A stretch of DNA of 64,000 nt from Halorarius litoreus (GTDB lineage: Archaea > Halobacteriota > Halobacteria > Halobacteriales > Haloarculaceae). This document shows, one piece after another, positions 49,941-59,161 of the stretch. The notes below the pieces were generated by a model. That model searched no databases, was not told the origin of the DNA, and saw nothing but the letters and a program-made list of their open reading frames with translations. The stretch covers positions 496,001 to 560,000 of the forward strand of contig NZ_CP101454.1 of NCBI RefSeq assembly GCF_024362405.1, read 5' to 3'. Position 1 is the first letter of the stretch. Every line of letters starts with the position of its first letter. The position numbers were made by a program, and so were the translations under genes.

Positions 49941-51368
49941 ATGGACGAGTTCCACCGGCGGACAGTCGCAGGTTCGGCGTCGGAGGTGTGTGACGTCTCG
50001 GAGGTGGCGTGGGACGTCGAGACCGACGTCGTCGTCGCGGGCGGTGGCGGGTCGGGGCTCACCGCCGCGCTCGCGGCCTCGCAGGCGACCGACCTCACGA
50101 TCACCGTGCTGGAGAAGGAGCCCGAGCCGGGCGGGAACACGAAGCTGTCGACCGGCCTCATCCCGGCGGCGGGGACGCGCCTGCAGGCGGCCGTCGGCGT
50201 GGAGGACTCGCCCGAGGCGCTGGCGACCGACGTGCTCGAGGGCTGTGACCACGAGGCCGACGAGGCCGTCGTCAGGCGACTCGCCGAGGAGATGCCGCGA
50301 GTCATCCACTGGCTCATGGACGACTGGGACGTGCCCTGTATCTACGTCGAGGACTTCAAGTATCCGAGCCAGTCGGAAGCCCGGATGCACTCGGTCGAGG
50401 GGCAGCACGGCGCGAACGTCGTCGCCGAACTCCTGGAGCGAGTGCAGTCGGTCCCGAACATCGAGTTGCTGACGAACACCCCGGTCCGAAAGCTGGTCGC
50501 GGCCGACGGGGCGGTCGTGGGCGTCGTCGCGGGCGAGGAGGCGGAGGCCATCCGGAGCGACGCCGTCGTGCTCGCGACCGACGGCTTCGGGGCGAACAAG
50601 CGGATGCTCGACGAGTGGTGCGGCGCCATCAAGGACGCGCCACACTACGGCGCCGAAGGCAACACGGGCGACGGCATCCGGTTCGGCGCGGAGCTCGGTG
50701 GCGAACTCGGCTGCATGGACTCTTATCAGGCACACGCGACGCTCGCCGAGGTGGGCGCCGTCTCCCCGTACGCCCTCGTGCTCTACGGGGGCATCATCGT
50801 GAACGGCGACGGCGAGCGCTTCGGCAACGAGGGGCTCGGCCCGGCCGACTTCGCCGTCCACGTGGTCGAGCAGCCGGCGACGTACGAGATATTCGACGAG
50901 CGCATCTACGAGAAGACCGACGCCGCGGGGTTCGGCGACTTCGACGAGGCCGTCGCGCTGGGCGCGTACACGAAAGCGAACACCGTCGAGGAGCTGGCCG
51001 CCGAACTCGGCTGTGACCCCGAGGGAGCAGCCCGCTCGGTCCGCGCGTACAACGAGGCGATTGCAGCGGACGAGCCGGACGAGGTGGGACGAGACGAGTA
51101 CCGCCACACCCTCGAACCCCCGTTCTACGGGACGAAGACGAAGGCGGTGCTGATGCAGACGCAGGGCGGGCTGGTCGTCGACACCGACGCCCGGGTGCTC
51201 CGTACCGACGGCTCCGCCGTCGACGGATTGTACGCGGCGGGCGGCTCGGCGATGGGGCTGAGCGGCACCGGCCCCTCGGGGTATCTCCCCGGCAACGGCC
51301 TGATGGCCGCGTTCGGGCTGGGTCGCATCGCCGGCCTGTCGGCCCGGGAGCGGGCAGCCGGGCGATAG
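49941..51368 (+). CDS. FAD-dependent dehydrogenase (fumarate reductase/ketosteroid dehydrogenase-like)
   Basis: The 475-residue flavoprotein has the FAD motif VVVAGGGGSGLTAALAAS near 30-47 with EKEPEPGGNTKLSTG, and the C-terminal FAD segment GLYAAGGSAMGLSGTGPSGYLPGNGLMAAFGLGRIAG (about 37 residues). It belongs to the fumarate reductase flavoprotein-like group, which includes ketosteroid and tricarballylate dehydrogenases. It probably makes or removes a C=C bond next to a carboxyl or carbonyl. An AATATTA box is centred 27 bp before the ATG. Confidence 0.88.
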   Translation: MDEFHRRTVAGSASEVCDVSEVAWDVETDVVVAGGGGSGLTAALAASQATDLTITVLEKEPEPGGNTKLSTGLIPAAGTRLQAAVGVEDSPEALATDVLEGCDHEADEAVVRRLAEEMPRVIHWLMDDWDVPCIYVEDFKYPSQSEARMHSVEGQHGANVVAELLERVQSVPNIELLTNTPVRKLVAADGAVVGVVAGEEAEAIRSDAVVLATDGFGANKRMLDEWCGAIKDAPHYGAEGNTGDGIRFGAELGGELGCMDSYQAHATLAEVGAVSPYALVLYGGIIVNGDGERFGNEGLGPADFAVHVVEQPATYEIFDERIYEKTDAAGFGDFDEAVALGAYTKANTVEELAAELGCDPEGAARSVRAYNEAIAADEPDEVGRDEYRHTLEPPFYGTKTKAVLMQTQGGLVVDTDARVLRTDGSAVDGLYAAGGSAMGLSGTGPSGYLPGNGLMAAFGLGRIAGLSARERAAGR

Positions 51369-51369
51369 C

Positions 51370-52884
51370 TCACGCCGAGACGGATTCCTCGAACGCCGCC
51401 GCGACGCGAAGCACGGTCGCGTCGTCACCGCGGCGACCGACGAAACTCACGCCCACGGGGAAACCGTCGACGGTGCCCGCGGGCACCGAAATCACGGGGT
51501 GTCCAGTCGCGTTGAACGGGGCACGGTTCTGCAGGAGCCCCAGAGCCCGGTCGATACGGTCGGCGTCCGAGAGCCCCTCGCGAACCCGGTACGGGAGTTC
51601 GGAGATGGTCGGCATCGCGAGCACGTCGGCGTCGGCGAGCGCCGCGTCGTACGCGTCGACCAGCCGCCGCCGGAGGTTCTTCCCCGTCGCGTAGTACTGC
51701 CCGCGGTAGGTGTCGGCGAGATACTGGCCCGTCACGAGCGCGAGCTTGAGCGTCGGCGGGAACCTATCGGCGCGCTCGCGGCGCGCCTCGCCGAACGCTG
51801 CGGCGTACTCGGCGTCGAAGAAGCCGGTCACGAAGTGGCCGACGCCCTCGCCACGGACCATCGCTGTCATCTCCTCGAGGTTGATGGCCGTCCAGATGGC
51901 GCCGGCGTCGTCGTGCAGCGGCACCGACCGCTCGGAGACGGTCGCACCGGCCGACTCGAACGACGCGAGCGCCTCGCGAATCGCGTCGTCGACGGCCACA
52001 CCCTCGGAATTCTGCCCGAATCCCTCGTCGACGGCGGCGACAGTCACGTCCGCTGCGGTCGCAGTCTCGACGGCGGCGGCGTAGGCGTCGACCTCGACGG
52101 CACACTGTCGCGGGTCGAGGCCGTCCTCACCGGCGACGACGTCGAGCACCCGTGCGCAGTCGCGGACCGTCCGAGCCATCGGCCCCGCGTGGTCGACCGT
52201 GTACGCCTGCCCGACGATTCCCGTGTAGGGGACGAGCCCGAACGTCGGCTTGAGGCCGACACAGCCACACCACGCTGCCGGGCGACGAATCGACCCACCG
52301 GCGTCGGTGCCGATGGCCACGTCGACCGCGCCGGAGACGACCGCTGCCGCACAGCCGCTCGACGACCCACCGCTCAAGTAGTCTGGGTCGTGCGGGTTCC
52401 GCACCGGGCCGAAGTCCGAGAGCCCCCCGCTGCCACCGAACGCCATCGCCTCCATGTTCAGCTTCCCCGTCACGATCGCGCCGGCGTCGAGCAGCCGCGT
52501 GACCACCGTGGCATCGTACGAGGGGACGTACCCCTCGAACACGTCGGAGCCACAGGTCATCTCGACGTCCGCGAGCGCGACGTTGTCCTTCAGGCCGACC
52601 GTGTAGCCGGCAAGCGGTCCCGTGTCCGTCTCCGATACGTCACAGACGGTGACGAAGGCGTTGAGCGGGTCGTCGTCGGGCGGCGGACGGCGAGACTCGC
52701 GGTCCATCGGCGCCGTCGGCATCGGCGCGTCGAGGGCATCGACCCGCTCGTACGTCGTGAGCGTCTCCTCGATGAAGTCGGCGAGCATCGACACCTCGTC
52801 GGGCGAGAGGTCGAGATGGTGGATGGCTGCGGCCGCGCGGATCTCCTCGGCCGTCGGTGGCCGGAGCCGCTGTGCGTCGGTCAT
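51370..52884 (-). CDS. Amidase-signature hydrolase
   Basis: The 504-residue enzyme has the amidase triad: Lys in TVGLKDNVAL near 97-106, cis-Ser and nucleophile Ser in GGSSSGCAAAV and GTDAGGSIRRPAAWCG near 165-210. It hydrolyses a carboxamide to acid and ammonia. A second amidase lies at 61384. ATAAAT at 52910-52915 is centred 28 bp before the ATG at 52884, which favours it over an in-frame GTG nine codons upstream. It converges on the flavoprotein gene with a 1-bp gap. Confidence 0.9.
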   Translation of the reverse strand: MTDAQRLRPPTAEEIRAAAAIHHLDLSPDEVSMLADFIEETLTTYERVDALDAPMPTAPMDRESRRPPPDDDPLNAFVTVCDVSETDTGPLAGYTVGLKDNVALADVEMTCGSDVFEGYVPSYDATVVTRLLDAGAIVTGKLNMEAMAFGGSGGLSDFGPVRNPHDPDYLSGGSSSGCAAAVVSGAVDVAIGTDAGGSIRRPAAWCGCVGLKPTFGLVPYTGIVGQAYTVDHAGPMARTVRDCARVLDVVAGEDGLDPRQCAVEVDAYAAAVETATAADVTVAAVDEGFGQNSEGVAVDDAIREALASFESAGATVSERSVPLHDDAGAIWTAINLEEMTAMVRGEGVGHFVTGFFDAEYAAAFGEARRERADRFPPTLKLALVTGQYLADTYRGQYYATGKNLRRRLVDAYDAALADADVLAMPTISELPYRVREGLSDADRIDRALGLLQNRAPFNATGHPVISVPAGTVDGFPVGVSFVGRRGDDATVLRVAAAFEESVSA

Positions 52885-52909
52885 GCCGGAGACTGTGTCA
52901 CTCACCCGC

Positions 52910-52915
52910 ATAAAT
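52910..52915 (-). promoter_or_regulatory. TATA box of amidase 1
   Basis: ATAAAT on the + strand is centred 28 bp before the ATG at 52884. Confidence 0.55.
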
Positions 52916-52987
52916 CCATGGCCCCGGTCGGCGATGCTGGACGACGAAGTGACAAACGCTAACTCCCCACACGTCGACGGGCGAACG

Positions 52988-54793
52988 ATGGCAACCGAGG
53001 ACTATCAGCTGTACGAGCGCGACGAGCCCGGGGTGTCGGGGGTCGAGCGCACGCTGTACGACGCCGTCTCCCGGGAGGAGCCGTGGGCCATGCTGGAGCG
53101 GTTCGCGACGCTGCGGCGGGTCTCGCCCTCCGCCGACGAGCGGGCGGCCGCCGACTACATCGCGAGCCGCTTCGACGAGTACGGCGTTCCCTACGAGCGA
53201 TACGACCCCGAGCTCCGGTTGAGCGTTCCCCGGGCGGCGTCCGTCCGGGTCGGCGACTGGGAGGCGACGGGGACGGAGGCCGACTTCGAGACGGACCCGC
53301 CCGCAGTGAAGGCGTACGCGTTCTCGCGGTCGGCGACCGTATCTGGCCCCGCGGTGCACCAGGACGTCCCGGCGGGTGAGACCCTCGACGCACGGCTCGC
53401 GGGCACGGCACTCGACGCGGACCTCTCCGGCAGCGTGGTGGTGGCCGAGGGCGTCACCGCGGGTCACGACGCCAACGAGTTCATCCGGGTGATGGAGGCG
53501 CGCGACGCCGCGGGGCTCGTCCTCGTCCACCCGGCGGCGGACGAGCCGTACAGCCTCACGGCCGCGCCGGTCTGGGGTGGCGTGCCGCAGGTTGGCGAGC
53601 CGGGACGCTCGTCGCTCGTCGTCCTCGCCGTCTCGCGGACGGTCGGCGACGACCTGGTCGACCGGCTCGACGACGCCAGCGACATCGAGGTGTCCGCCGA
53701 CCTCGACGAGGGCTGGTTCGAGTGTCCCATCGTCGTCGGCACGGTACCGGCCGAACGGTCGGCCGACGGCCGCGTGCTCCTTCACGGCCACCTCGACTCG
53801 TGGTACTACGGCGTGACCGACAACGCGACCGGCAACGCCGGCATCGTCGAGGTCGTGCGGGTGCTGAACGAGCACCGCGACCGCCTCCGTCGCGACCTCA
53901 CGGTCGCGTTCTGGCCGGGCCACGAGGGCGGCCGCTACGGCGGCAGCACGTGGTTCGTCGACCAGTTCGCCCTCGAGCTGTACGACGACTGTCTCGCCCA
54001 CGTCGTGTTCGACAGCGCCGGCGCGAAGGACGCCACCGAGTTCAACTCCACGTACTGGATGCCCGAGGCCGCCGCCCTCTGTGCCGGCGCCATCGACGAC
54101 GTGGCCGGTAAACCATCGACGGGAAAGCGCGCCCCACAGGCCGGCGACTACTCGTTCTCCAACCTCGGCATCACCGGACTGATGGCGCTGTCGTCGGGCA
54201 TCCCCGAGGCGGTGCGGGAGGCACGGGGCTACACCTACGTCGGCGGCTGCGGTGGCAACGCCGAGGCGTGGCACCGCTCGACCGACACGCTCGACAAGGC
54301 CGACCCGGACGTCCTTCAGCGGGACATCCGCGTCTACCTGCTCATCGTCTATCGGCTCCTGACCCGGGAGCGACCCCCGCTCGACTACCGGGCGACCGTC
54401 GCCCGCCACCGGGAGATACTCGACGACTACGACGAGCGCGCGGGCGACCACTACGCGCTCGACCAGGTTCGAACGGAACTGGACGCGCTCGCCGAGGTCG
54501 TCGACCAGTTCTACGACGCGCTCGACGCGGACGACCTCGACGCAGCGACCGGCGTCACGGCGATGCGGACCCTCTCGCGACGGCTCGTCCCCGTCAACTA
54601 CGCCCGCCGGGGCCGGTTCGAGCAGGACCCACCCGAGACCATTCCACCGTACCCGCGGCTCGCCTCGTGTCCGACGCTCGACGACCTGGACGGCGACGAC
54701 TACCGCATCGAGCTGACCCGGCTGCGACGGGCGGAGAACGCGGTCGCACACGAACTCCGGCAGGCGAGACGGGAGCTCGAGGTGGTGCTGTGA
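52988..54793 (+). CDS. M28-type metallopeptidase with PA-like insert
   Basis: The 601-residue protein has a lid/PA-like domain (about 70-230) and an M28 core. The core has HGHLDSWYYGVTDNATGNAG (His and bridging Asp), PGHEGGRYGGST in place of the usual EE pair, HVVFDSAG and a final WHRSTDTLDKAD. Ligands are mostly present but the first Glu of the EE pair is His. It has no signal peptide, so it works in the cytoplasm, likely on a peptide or N-acyl compound. It precedes the gamma-glutamyltransferase with 31 bp between. Confidence 0.85.
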   Translation: MATEDYQLYERDEPGVSGVERTLYDAVSREEPWAMLERFATLRRVSPSADERAAADYIASRFDEYGVPYERYDPELRLSVPRAASVRVGDWEATGTEADFETDPPAVKAYAFSRSATVSGPAVHQDVPAGETLDARLAGTALDADLSGSVVVAEGVTAGHDANEFIRVMEARDAAGLVLVHPAADEPYSLTAAPVWGGVPQVGEPGRSSLVVLAVSRTVGDDLVDRLDDASDIEVSADLDEGWFECPIVVGTVPAERSADGRVLLHGHLDSWYYGVTDNATGNAGIVEVVRVLNEHRDRLRRDLTVAFWPGHEGGRYGGSTWFVDQFALELYDDCLAHVVFDSAGAKDATEFNSTYWMPEAAALCAGAIDDVAGKPSTGKRAPQAGDYSFSNLGITGLMALSSGIPEAVREARGYTYVGGCGGNAEAWHRSTDTLDKADPDVLQRDIRVYLLIVYRLLTRERPPLDYRATVARHREILDDYDERAGDHYALDQVRTELDALAEVVDQFYDALDADDLDAATGVTAMRTLSRRLVPVNYARRGRFEQDPPETIPPYPRLASCPTLDDLDGDDYRIELTRLRRAENAVAHELRQARRELEVVL

Positions 54794-54824
54794 CGGGGGC
54801 CGTCTCGTCGACGGGCACGGCGGG

Positions 54825-56459
54825 ATGCCGATGACGTTCGAGTACCCGTGGACGTACCGGTCGCGGCGGTCGGCGGTGATGGCACCGAACGGGATGGTCG
54901 CGACCAGCCACCCGCTCGCGGCGACGGTGGGCTACGACGTCCTCCGCGACGGCGGCACGGCGGCCGACGCGGCCGTCGCGACCGCGGCGATGCTGAGTCT
55001 CGTCGAGCCGCACAACACCGGTATCGGCGGCGACGCGTTCGTGCTGACCCAGTTCGACGGCCGGTACGGGGCACTCAACGGCAGCGGCGGTGCCCCAGGA
55101 GCAGCGACGGTCGAGCGCTATCGCCGCGCGCTCGACGCCGACGCTGCCGATGATGACGGTGGCGAGGACCGCTCGGTGCCACGCCGCGGCGGGCTCTCGG
55201 TGACGGTCCCCGGCGCACTCGACGCCTGGCAGCGCCTCCTCTCGCGACACGGGACCTACTCGCTCGCGCAGGCGCTCGAACCGACCATCGAGTACGCCCG
55301 GTCGGGCGTGGTCGTGACCGAGAGCGTCGCCCGCCGGTGGCGGCATCTCACCGACCTCGTCGACCGGTTTCCGCACGCCGACTGCTATCTCCGTGACGGC
55401 ACCCCACTCTCGCCGGGAAGTCGTCACCGGAACCCCGCGCTCGCCGAGACGTACGACGCCGTCGCCGAGGACGGTATCGACCTGCTGTACGGCGGTCGGC
55501 TCGGGCAGGCGCTGGTCGAGAGGGTCCAGGCCGACGGTGGGCTCCTGACGCTCGACGACCTCGAAGCCCACCACGGCGAGTGGACCGATCCCATCGGGAC
55601 CACCTACCGTGGAGTCGAGGTGCTCGAACACCCGCCGAACGGGCAGGGCGCCGTCGCGCTCGAGGCGCTCAACGTCGTCGAGACGGTCGACCTGCCGCCC
55701 GAGGTGACCGACCCCGCCCGGCTCCACACGCTCATCGAGGCGCTGAAGCTGGCGTTCGCGGACGGCTACGCACACCTCACCGACCCTCACCAGGCCGAGA
55801 TACCGCTCGACACCATCCTCTCGAAGGCGTACGCGGCCGACCGCGCCCGTGAAATCGGCGCCGAGGCCGGCGCGTACGCGCCGCGGGCGGCCGGCTGGGG
55901 CGACACCGTCTACGTCGCCGTCGTCGACGCCGACGGCAACGCCGTCTCGCTCATCAACAGCCTGTTCTACGGCTTCGGAAGCGGCCTCGTCGTCGACGGC
56001 GTCGCACTCCAGAACCGGGCGAGCGCGTTCAGCCTCGACCCGGCCCACCCCAACTGTCTCGAACCGGGCAAGCGGCCGTTTCATACGATCATCCCCGCGA
56101 TGCTCCGCGAGGATGGGGCGTTCCGTGCGACGTTCGGCGTCTGTGGCGGCGCGATGCAGCCGCAGGCACACGTCCAGCTCCTGACGGCGATGGTGGACGC
56201 CGGCTACAACCCGCAGGCCGCCCTCGACCTCCCACGGTTCCGGCTGCTCGCGTCCGGCGAGATCGCCCTCGAAACGAGCCGACTGCCCGCCGAAACGGTC
56301 GCCGCGCTCCGCGACCGCGGGCACGACATCGTCGACGAGGACACCTACTTTCAAGAGCGGGGGCGTGACTGGGGGAGCGGCCAGATCGTCTACCGGACCG
56401 ACGAGGGGCTCGTGGGGGGCACTGACCCTCGCCGGGACGGCCAGGTCGTCGGCTACTGA
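54825..56459 (+). CDS. Gamma-glutamyltransferase family protein
   Basis: The 544-residue Ntn-hydrolase begins MPMTFEYPWTYRSRRSAVMAPNGMVATSHPLA. It has NTGIGGDAFVL near 65 and the maturation threonine in GWGDTVYVAVVDADGNAVSLINSLFYGFGSG (about 31 residues near 360), where Thr should become the N-terminus of the small subunit. The C-terminal half shows RPFHTIIPAML and CGGAMQPQAHVQL. No signal peptide is present, so it is intracellular, in contrast to periplasmic GGT. It may hydrolyse gamma-glutamyl or acyl amide substrates. Confidence 0.9.
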   Translation: MPMTFEYPWTYRSRRSAVMAPNGMVATSHPLAATVGYDVLRDGGTAADAAVATAAMLSLVEPHNTGIGGDAFVLTQFDGRYGALNGSGGAPGAATVERYRRALDADAADDDGGEDRSVPRRGGLSVTVPGALDAWQRLLSRHGTYSLAQALEPTIEYARSGVVVTESVARRWRHLTDLVDRFPHADCYLRDGTPLSPGSRHRNPALAETYDAVAEDGIDLLYGGRLGQALVERVQADGGLLTLDDLEAHHGEWTDPIGTTYRGVEVLEHPPNGQGAVALEALNVVETVDLPPEVTDPARLHTLIEALKLAFADGYAHLTDPHQAEIPLDTILSKAYAADRAREIGAEAGAYAPRAAGWGDTVYVAVVDADGNAVSLINSLFYGFGSGLVVDGVALQNRASAFSLDPAHPNCLEPGKRPFHTIIPAMLREDGAFRATFGVCGGAMQPQAHVQLLTAMVDAGYNPQAALDLPRFRLLASGEIALETSRLPAETVAALRDRGHDIVDEDTYFQERGRDWGSGQIVYRTDEGLVGGTDPRRDGQVVGY

Positions 56460-56507
56460 CCGGGCGCGGGGACATACACTTTAGCCGGCGGCAGTCGTCA
56501 CTCGGCC

Positions 56508-57857
56508 ATGACGCTCGACACCGTTATCGCCGGCGGGACGCTCGTCACCCCGACCGGGACGCTGGCGGCCGACCTCGCCATCGCGGACGGCACCATCGCT
56601 GCCGTCGGCACCGCCGACGAGCTGCCGACCGCCGACCGCTACGTCGACGCGACCGACCGGCTCGTCATGCCGGGGTTCGTCGACCCGCACGTCCACATCG
56701 ACGGGCTCGCGTCCATCGAGACCGCGACCAGCGGCAGCCGCGCCGCGGCGCTCGGCGGCGTCACGACGCTGCTGTCGTTCGCGTGGCAACTCGACCGCTC
56801 GCTCCCCGACGCGGTCCGCGAGGGGCGGGCCATCCTCGCCGACTCGCTCGTCGACTACGGGCTCCACGCCGGCATCACGCGGGAGGACCCGGCCGTGTTC
56901 GACGACCTCGGGCCGCTGTGTGACGACGGCGTCACCTCGTTCAAGCTGTTCACCGTCTCGTCGTACGGGCTGGACCTCTCGTACGGCTTCGTCGACGAGC
57001 TGTTCGAGCACCTCGCTGCGGCAGGGGGCGTCGCCATCGGCCACACCGAGGACCCCTCGGTGTGTGCGGCCCACGCCGACCGACTCAAGCGGGACGGAAA
57101 GGGCGACCCGACGTGGTACCCCCACTCGCGCCCGGACTACGCCGAGGCGATGGCGGCCGATTCGGTCGCCCGGCTCGCCGTCGAACACGGCACCCAGTAC
57201 TACGGCCTTCACACGTCGTCGCGGGCGGCCACCGCCGCGCTCGCTAGCTACCCCGCCGACCTCGTCCGTGGTGAGACCTGCACGCACTACACCGTCCTCG
57301 ACGCGAGCGCACACGACCGGCTGGGCGCGCTGGCACAGCTGGCCCCGCCGCTCCGGCGCCCGGACGACGTGGCGGCGATGTTCGAGGCACTCGCCGACGG
57401 GACGATCTCGGTCGTCTCCAGCGACCACACCGCCTACACGCGGGCGTCGAAGGTGGGCGCGACCTGGTGGGAGACCAGCAACGGGGCGAACGCGCTCCAG
57501 ACCTCGGTGCCCGTGTTTCACGACGCGGCCGTCACCGAACACGGGTTCTCGTATCCCTCGTTCGTCCGCCTCGTGAGTACGAACCCCGCCCGGACCTTCG
57601 GCCTCCCGCAGAAAGGGACGCTCGACCCCGGGACCGACGCCGACGTCGTCGTGTTCGACCCACACGAGACGTACACCATCACGGCCGACGACAACGCCTC
57701 GGAAGCGGACTACAGCATCTACGAGGGGCGGGAGGTGACCGGGCGGGTGAAACAGACGTTCGTCCGGGGCGAGCTCGTCGCCGACGAGGGCACCATCGTC
57801 GGCGAGCCGGGCCACGGCACGTTCCTCGCACGCGAGCGACCGGACTGGAGCGCGTAG
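56508..57857 (+). CDS. Dihydropyrimidinase/D-hydantoinase-type amidohydrolase
   Basis: The 449-residue cyclic amidohydrolase has the metal motif FVDPHVHID near 62-70, the carboxylated Lys in TSFKLFTVSSYG near 144, GHTED, YGLHTSS and SSDHTAYTR near 305. All five metal-ligand positions of hydantoinases are present. It should open a cyclic amide or imide ring (dihydropyrimidine, hydantoin, or an imide). The neighbours (two amidases, maleate isomerase-type protein) suggest ring opening is followed by amide cleavage. An ACTTTAG box lies 27 bp before the ATG. Confidence 0.92.
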   Translation: MTLDTVIAGGTLVTPTGTLAADLAIADGTIAAVGTADELPTADRYVDATDRLVMPGFVDPHVHIDGLASIETATSGSRAAALGGVTTLLSFAWQLDRSLPDAVREGRAILADSLVDYGLHAGITREDPAVFDDLGPLCDDGVTSFKLFTVSSYGLDLSYGFVDELFEHLAAAGGVAIGHTEDPSVCAAHADRLKRDGKGDPTWYPHSRPDYAEAMAADSVARLAVEHGTQYYGLHTSSRAATAALASYPADLVRGETCTHYTVLDASAHDRLGALAQLAPPLRRPDDVAAMFEALADGTISVVSSDHTAYTRASKVGATWWETSNGANALQTSVPVFHDAAVTEHGFSYPSFVRLVSTNPARTFGLPQKGTLDPGTDADVVVFDPHETYTITADDNASEADYSIYEGREVTGRVKQTFVRGELVADEGTIVGEPGHGTFLARERPDWSA

Positions 57858-59093
57858 CTACTCGACGGGCGGGGCGGCGCTCGCGACGGCCAGCCCGAGG
57901 ACGCTCCCCCCACCGACCACGACGGCCGTGGCGAGCCCGACCGCCTGCACGGCCCCCTGGAAGCCCAGGCCGGGCGTCAGTGCCGCGACGAGCGCGCCCA
58001 TCGCGATGGGCGCGAGCGTGATGGTCAGCCGCCCGTACGCCTCACTCACGCTGACCAGTCCACCCCGGAGGTGGTCGGGGGGGAGCCCCGTCATGATGCT
58101 CCGGTAGATGGAGAGGATGACGCCGAAGCCGCTGCCGGCCACGGCGATGCCGGCGAGCGCGACCGGCAGCGAGCCGGCGAGCACGACGACGGCGTACCCG
58201 CCCCCGAGCGCGACGTTCGCGGCGACGAGCGGGTAGAGTCGACTGTCGAACCGCGCGGTGATGCGACCCGCCTGCGTCGCCGCGACGGCGAACGAGAGGC
58301 TCGCGACGGCCGCGAGCACGCCCGCCGCCGATGGCGTCCCGCCGATGAACTCGACGACGATGATGGAGTTGTAGGTGAGGAAGCCGACCCAGAGCACGCC
58401 CGGGAGTCCGCGGACGAACACCATCGCCTGGACCCGGCGGTGACGGAACAGGTCGCGCAGCGAGCTCGCATCCGTCGCTGGCTGTTCGTCCGCGGCGGGT
58501 TCGGCTCGGGACGGCTCCTCGAACCACAGATACGTCGCCAGCGCGGCGGGCACCGCAAGCAGGTACAGCAGGAAGGGGAACTGCCAGGCCAGGCCAACGA
58601 GCAGGCCGGCCGCGGGCGGAATCAGCAGTTGCGCGAGCCCCGAACTCGTGAAGCGGAACCCCTGGGCGGTCGCCTCCTCGGTTCCGTCGTACAGGTCGCC
58701 GATGCTCGAGATGACGATGGGGACGACTGCGGCGGCGCCGATGCCCTGCAGCACCCGCAGCCCGAGCACGACGCGGAACTCGGTGGTGAGCGTGATGGCC
58801 CCACCGGCCAGCCCCAGTATCGCGAGCCCGGTGATGATGGTCGGCTTGCGGCCGTAGCGGTCGGAGAGCAGCCCCGCGAGCGGAATCATGAGGATGCCCG
58901 GGGCGGTGAACGCCGACATCAACAGCCCGATGCTCGCCGGCGACGCCTGGAACGGCCCGATGAGCGTGTGGAGCAGCGGCGAGACGAGCGCGAGCCCGGT
59001 CGGGCCCATCGCGTTCGCCAGGACGAGAACCTGGAAGTTCCGACTCCGGAGGACGCCAGCGTCGTCACCGAACAGCGCGGAGAGCGATACCAC
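57858..59093 (-). CDS. MFS transporter
   Basis: The 411-residue membrane protein has 12 predicted helices, the loop LAGLLSDRYGRKPTIITG near 70-87 that defines MFS and a cytoplasmic central loop EEPSRAEPAADEQPATDAS. The substrate is unknown; its place inside the amide/imide gene group suggests import or export of a pathway compound. The GTG start follows a CTTAAT box by about 34 bp. It converges on the hydantoinase gene; the two stop codons abut. Confidence 0.88.
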   Translation of the reverse strand: MVSLSALFGDDAGVLRSRNFQVLVLANAMGPTGLALVSPLLHTLIGPFQASPASIGLLMSAFTAPGILMIPLAGLLSDRYGRKPTIITGLAILGLAGGAITLTTEFRVVLGLRVLQGIGAAAVVPIVISSIGDLYDGTEEATAQGFRFTSSGLAQLLIPPAAGLLVGLAWQFPFLLYLLAVPAALATYLWFEEPSRAEPAADEQPATDASSLRDLFRHRRVQAMVFVRGLPGVLWVGFLTYNSIIVVEFIGGTPSAAGVLAAVASLSFAVAATQAGRITARFDSRLYPLVAANVALGGGYAVVVLAGSLPVALAGIAVAGSGFGVILSIYRSIMTGLPPDHLRGGLVSVSEAYGRLTITLAPIAMGALVAALTPGLGFQGAVQAVGLATAVVVGGGSVLGLAVASAAPPVE

Positions 59094-59161
59094 GAGTCTC
59101 AGGTGTCACGTCCCTGCCGGTGAGCTTAATCGTTCGGTTGACGGCCAGGGCGCCCGGTCGA